64,000 nt of DNA, from contig JAUMIR010000004.1 in assembly GCA_030847615.1 (NCBI GenBank), positions 69,161,001 to 69,225,000 of the forward strand. Direction: 5' to 3'. The translations under genes and the position numbers were made by a program. The notes beneath the pieces were generated by a model. The model was not told the origin of the DNA, searched no databases, and worked only from the letters and a program-made list of their open reading frames with translations. This stretch comes from Gambelia wislizenii. Taxonomy: Eukaryota > Chordata > Lepidosauria > Squamata > Crotaphytidae. Each line of letters starts with the position of its first letter. The stretch's first letter is position 1. Of the stretch, positions 60,001 to 64,000 are shown piece after piece.

Positions 60001-60924
60001 GTTCTCAACTGTCTATAGTCCCTTTCAGCTTTCACATTTGTAAATAACCAGAATCTCAGACTCTCAAAGGTCAGAGTGATGGAAGGAGATAAAGTGATGT
60101 CCTGCTTACCTGGTGGGATTTCAGTTGCTAGCAGAACAGAAATCTGGCCAGTTCTATCACTTTTACACTGCCTATGAAAACTGCTTATATTTCATAAAAC
60201 TCATATTAGCATACTGTCATGGCCAGATCTAAAGGAAATATGGTCTTAGGGCTTTAAACATCTCTCAACTTTAGTTTATCCTGCATAGTCATGCAAAAGT
60301 AAGACACAATTGACCTTTTCTTAGAGTTTAAGGAAATTACTAACGGCCAAAATTTGGTCATGTACCCAAGGTTTTCAATAAAATGCATCTTGGTAGCTAG
60401 GATGCTACCAAGTAGAGGACATAGAGGCCCTTTCCAGCCTCTTTGAATCTAAAGGCCCCAATGACTAAACACAGGAATTGTTTCATGCTTTTTTGGATTG
60501 ACTAGACATGCAGCAATCACAAACTGAGCTGATGTTTTAAAACTGAAAAAAACAGAAATTCAAAATTTTAAATTTAATTTTAAATATTCAGATTGGAATT
60601 TGAAATTCAAAATCAAAGGTTACCTCAGAATTCAAAACTTGACTTGTTTTGATCACCTCTAAGGGGACGTTTCCTGATCTGAAGCAAATACTGAAGCAAA
60701 ATATAAAATATTGACATCAAATAACATTTGTTGCCAAAATCACAATATTCAGAGAATATGTGGAAAATACTTTTGTGTATTAGATGAATGTCAGTGAATA
60801 TTCAACAACAAAATTCACAAAGGAGAATCTTTAAAAGACTGGGTGGCATGGGGTGGAGGAAATCATTGGTACTGTATGAAGGGTGACCCTAGATTTAACT
60901 CAGTCTGGTCAAGAATCTTATTAC
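57090..60924. other. SRGAP2 intron sequence, nothing recognised
   Basis: Unique-looking AT-rich intron with a short (GA)n at about 59318. No clear exon or mobile-element end was recognised; the small open frames lack family resemblance. Confidence 0.5.
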
Positions 60925-61252
60925 CTGTGCAATGACTTCAGGATCCATGGGTCGATGGTTATTAAAGCTCTTTGACCTTCCTGCAGTCACATTTTTCCGG
61001 ATATGGGGGCTATCTATCCTGTTCTTCAAAGAGGCATGCCGGCTGAGAGAATTGAGGCTCCCATGGCCACTGATGGAGCATGCATCTGGTACCTCCTTTG
61101 GGAGACTTTGGCTCATAATGGGTTGTGAGGAGGGACGAGAACTTGCCACAGCTCCTGGTGGAGCTGGTTCTCCTAATGAGCTCGGCAGTCCATGGCTGTC
61201 ACTTTGACGAAAAGCTCTTCGTATACTGCCAGACTCAGGTCTTTTTCTCTGC
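60925..61252 (-). CDS. SRGAP2: SRGAP2 penultimate coding exon
   Basis: srGAP2 is an F-BAR/RhoGAP/SH3 protein that acts on Rac1 at neuronal membranes, in migration and spine maturation. This 328-nt exon (acceptor tgatgacag, donor CAG|GTAATA) lies past the SH3 domain. It encodes a basic, serine-rich, probably disordered tail: QRKRPESGSIRRAFRQSDSH at the start, then SISGHGSLNSLSRHASLKNR and ending RSKSFNNHRPMDPEVIAQ. These words match vertebrate SRGAP2 rather than SRGAP1 or SRGAP3 as I recall them. It joins in phase 0 to the exon at 55846. All upstream exons (F-BAR, GAP, SH3) lie beyond the right edge. Confidence 0.94.
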
Positions 61253-62049
61253 CTGTCATCATAAAAAGCAGTACAATAACGTTTTTAAAAAATAGTACTA
61301 GAGAAACAGCATTTCAGCACAGTCAGTTCAAAAAAGAAAAGGAAAATATATTGAAATCACCAAATTCTGAAATAAGTTTTCTCAATGTGCCTGCTGTAAA
61401 CAACCTAGCATGGAAACTGTGGTTAGAATGTAGAGATGGGGAGATGCAGATTCAAATTCTCATTTGGCCACGAAGCTCAATAGCTGTACTTGGCCCAATC
61501 ACCATCTCTTAGCTTAATCCACCTAATAGGATTGCTGTGACAATAATAGTATGTATGTAACTTCAAGTTGTTCTTTATATTCTTGTTATTTATATTCCAG
61601 AAGAATATAAATTAAAAAGTTGATTTAAACTGCAGGTTTCAACAGTTATGACAGCTACATGCAAAACACTTCCAAACCAGTGGTATATTTCTGCTGGAAC
61701 TAAATATGAATTGGGATGCCCTCTACATCTGAGCAAAATGAATCATTGCCCCAGTACACCAAGACAATTCAGAGATGCACTGTGTAATGCTGTAAAAGTC
61801 TACAATACATTTTCTGGTTACAACAAACATATGCCATAAAGTAGGAAGGGATGACAGTGTAAATATCTGCCAGAAAAAGCACACCCATCATAGCAAATTC
61901 AGACTAGGGGCCACTATGGTTAGGGAACAAGACACTACTTTTTCAGGCCTCCTGAAGTTGGAGATTATACGGATACGCTCTCAGTATACCAAGGAGAACA
62001 CAAAACTACACAGGAACTACTGTCCTGTCAAGTGAATTGTACTGTGGGC

Positions 62050-63370
62050 TCATCCTTCCTGTTGCTGTTAAGTGTTGTCAAGTCAACTTTGACTTATGGT
62101 GACCCTACGAATGAGACTTCCAAGTGAACCAATCCTCCACAGACCTGCTCAGGTCTTTCAGACTTAGGGCCATGGTTTCCATGACTGAATTTATCAATGG
62201 GTAATGTGGTCTTCCTCTTTTCCTACTGCCTTCTACCTTACCAAGCATTATTCTCTTTTTTAGTGAGTCGTGTCTTTTCATGATATGGCCAAAGTATGAC
62301 AGTCTCAATTTAGTAATCTTGGCTTCTAGGCTTGATTTGCTCTAGGAACCATATATTTGACTTTTTAGCAGACTAAGGTATCTGTAGAACTCTTCTCCAG
62401 CACCACATTTCAACTGAGTTGATTTTCTTCCTATCAGCTTTCTTCAATGTCCAGCTTTCACAACGATACATATAAATTGGAAATATGACGGCATGGACAA
62501 ACCTAACTTTAGTTTCCAATGATATATCTTCACACTTCACACTTCAGGATCTTGTCTAGTTCCTTCATAGCTGCCCTTCCAAGTCCTAGTCTTCTTCTGA
62601 TTTCTTAACTGCAGTCTCCATTCTGGTTAATGACTGAGCCAAGGTATGGAAAATCCTGAACTATTCCAATGTCTTCATTGTCTATGTTAAAGTTGTATGT
62701 AAATCATCTGTTCTTATTTTTGTTTTCTTAATGTTCAACAGTATACCCATACTTTTTTCCTTGAGTTTGTTCAGTAATTGTTCCAAGTCTTTGCTATTTT
62801 CTGTAGTAGTATGGTGTCATCTGTGTATCTTAAATCACTGATGTTCCTAACTCCAATTTTCATGCCTCCTTCCTCCTAGTCTAATTCTACTTTATGTATG
62901 ATCTGTTCAGTGTACAAGTTAAATAGATAGGGTGATGAAATGCAGCCTTGCCTGACCTCTGTATTCTGTCCTGATGGTAGCCTTTTGAGTATAGGTTACA
63001 TATCATGACAATTAAATGTGGCACACCCATTTCTTTAAGAGCAATCCATAGTTTTTCATGATCTATACAATAAAAGACTTTGCTATCATCTATGAAGCAC
63101 AGGCTGATTTTCTTCTGAAATTCTTAGGTGTGCTCCATTAACCAACATACATTTGCAATATGATCCCTGGTGCCTCTTCCTTTCCTGAACCCAGCTTGGA
63201 TATCTGATATTTCTTGCTCTATATATGGTAAAAGTCTTTGTTGTAGAATTTTGAGAATCACTTTGCTTGCATGGGAAATTAATGCACTGGTCCTGTGATT
63301 ACTGCAATCCCTGGCGTCCCCTTTCCAAAATGTGGGCCATTTTTTCATTTTCTATATTTGTTAAAAGATT
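62050..63370 (-). mobile_element. Decayed RTE/BovB-type LINE in SRGAP2 intron
   Basis: The C-terminal end (62308-62105) reads MRLSYFGHIMKRHDSLKKRI...GKVEGSRKRGRP. An upstream RT piece (63348-63124) reads ALISHASKVILKILQQRL and SDIQAGFRKGRGTRDHIANV. The region between carries many frameshifts and stops. Confidence 0.85.
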
Positions 63371-63389
63371 TGTCATAACTCAGTGTTAC

Positions 63390-63960
63390 ATAGTTGAGTT
63401 AGTTACATTTCCAGGAATTTATGGCTCTTGATGATGGTGGCCTCTCCAAATCCAAGCAGCTGGGGGCTGAGACATTTGAGGGCCTACTCCCCAGCACGAG
63501 GTGGCAGATGCTGAGGATGTGCTGCCAGCCTTTGAAGATCATCAAAGTGATAAGGAGACTACGCCAATCCCAGTTAAATAGGAGACACTGATCATTAAGC
63601 ACCTGGTGTCTTGAGATAGCTGCCTATAAATCTCCCAGCAGTTCCCTGGTGTCTTTGTTGCTTGCAACAGTTCTGTCTTCGTGACTGGTGGTGCTCTTCA
63701 GCTTTAGTGTTTCCTTGACATTTGGCTGGCTACGACTGTCAACTCTGTTTTACTCCTCGCTGGTTTCATTTATCTTGATTATGCACTTTCTATAACTGGC
63801 TTCTTGACTGGCTGATGACCACCCTCTTGTTTCTCCCTTCATCTTGCTGGATAACCTGTGACTGATCTGGACTGGATTAAGCTCTTACACTCCAACCACC
63901 TGACTTGCTGACTGGAGCATAGGACAAGATTTCAGTTATAACTAGAGTAGATTTTGTCTC
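63390..63960. other. Possible LTR-like or unclassified repeat
   Basis: The run ctataaatctcccagcagt and repeated cttgactggctgatg / cttgctgactggag words resemble LTR leaders of squamate retroelements. No primer-binding site, polypurine tract or TSD was found. Confidence 0.25.
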
Positions 63961-64000
63961 TGTAGCCTGAAGCAACTCTGTTGGTATGCCATAAGATCTC

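Overview
This is a vertebrate nuclear window, most likely from a squamate reptile (lizard). Host genes are split into exons by GT-AG introns. The intervening DNA is dominated by CR1, L2-like, RTE/BovB and Penelope retroelements, 5S rRNA- and tRNA-headed SINEs, Tigger-like and hAT-like miniature elements and microsatellites. No bacterial-type gene organisation is present. The squamate call is inferred from this mix; no species marker is visible.

Two host genes are present, both on the minus strand. (1) IKBKE (IKK-epsilon) occupies about 0.5-11.4 kb. Six coding exons give codons 1-272, covering most of the kinase domain (K38, D135, D157 and S172 all match human numbering). The 3' half lies beyond the left edge. 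(2) SRGAP2 enters from the right edge. Its last two coding exons (60925-61252 and 55466-55846) give the disordered C-terminal tail, and its 3' UTR probably runs leftward to somewhere between about 52.7 and 48.1 kb. The tandem order SRGAP2 then IKBKE on one strand matches human 1q32 from memory, which supports both calls.

The roughly 37 kb between them (11.4-48 kb) holds no recognisable host protein gene but is rich in mobile DNA. The main parts are: (a) a young non-LTR retrotransposon family with a GA-repeat tail, in three 5'-truncated copies (5.9-7.6, 28.1-29.05 and 30.75-31.85 kb) plus one short, possibly internally deleted copy (16.95-17.58 kb); (b) an almost full-length CR1 at 39.0-43.5 kb with esterase ORF1 and endonuclease/RT ORF2, carrying a Tigger-like MITE between its ORFs; (c) BovB and Penelope fragments at 25.3-26.8 kb, and a longer decayed BovB in the SRGAP2 intron at 62-63.4 kb; (d) many palindromic miniature elements, one with an 8-bp duplication typical of hAT.

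The least expected structure is at 31.86-35.2 kb: the remains of a compact convergent two-gene cassette. A spliced plus-strand gene ends in a coiled coil. A spliced minus-strand gene encodes a Myb/SANT (trihelix) DNA-binding protein. Their poly(A) signals lie only about 30 bp apart. The plus gene is cut by a LINE copy and the Myb gene carries frameshifts. It is best read as a decayed DNA transposon (PIF/Harbinger-like is inferred from the Myb gene) or a transposon-derived gene pair.
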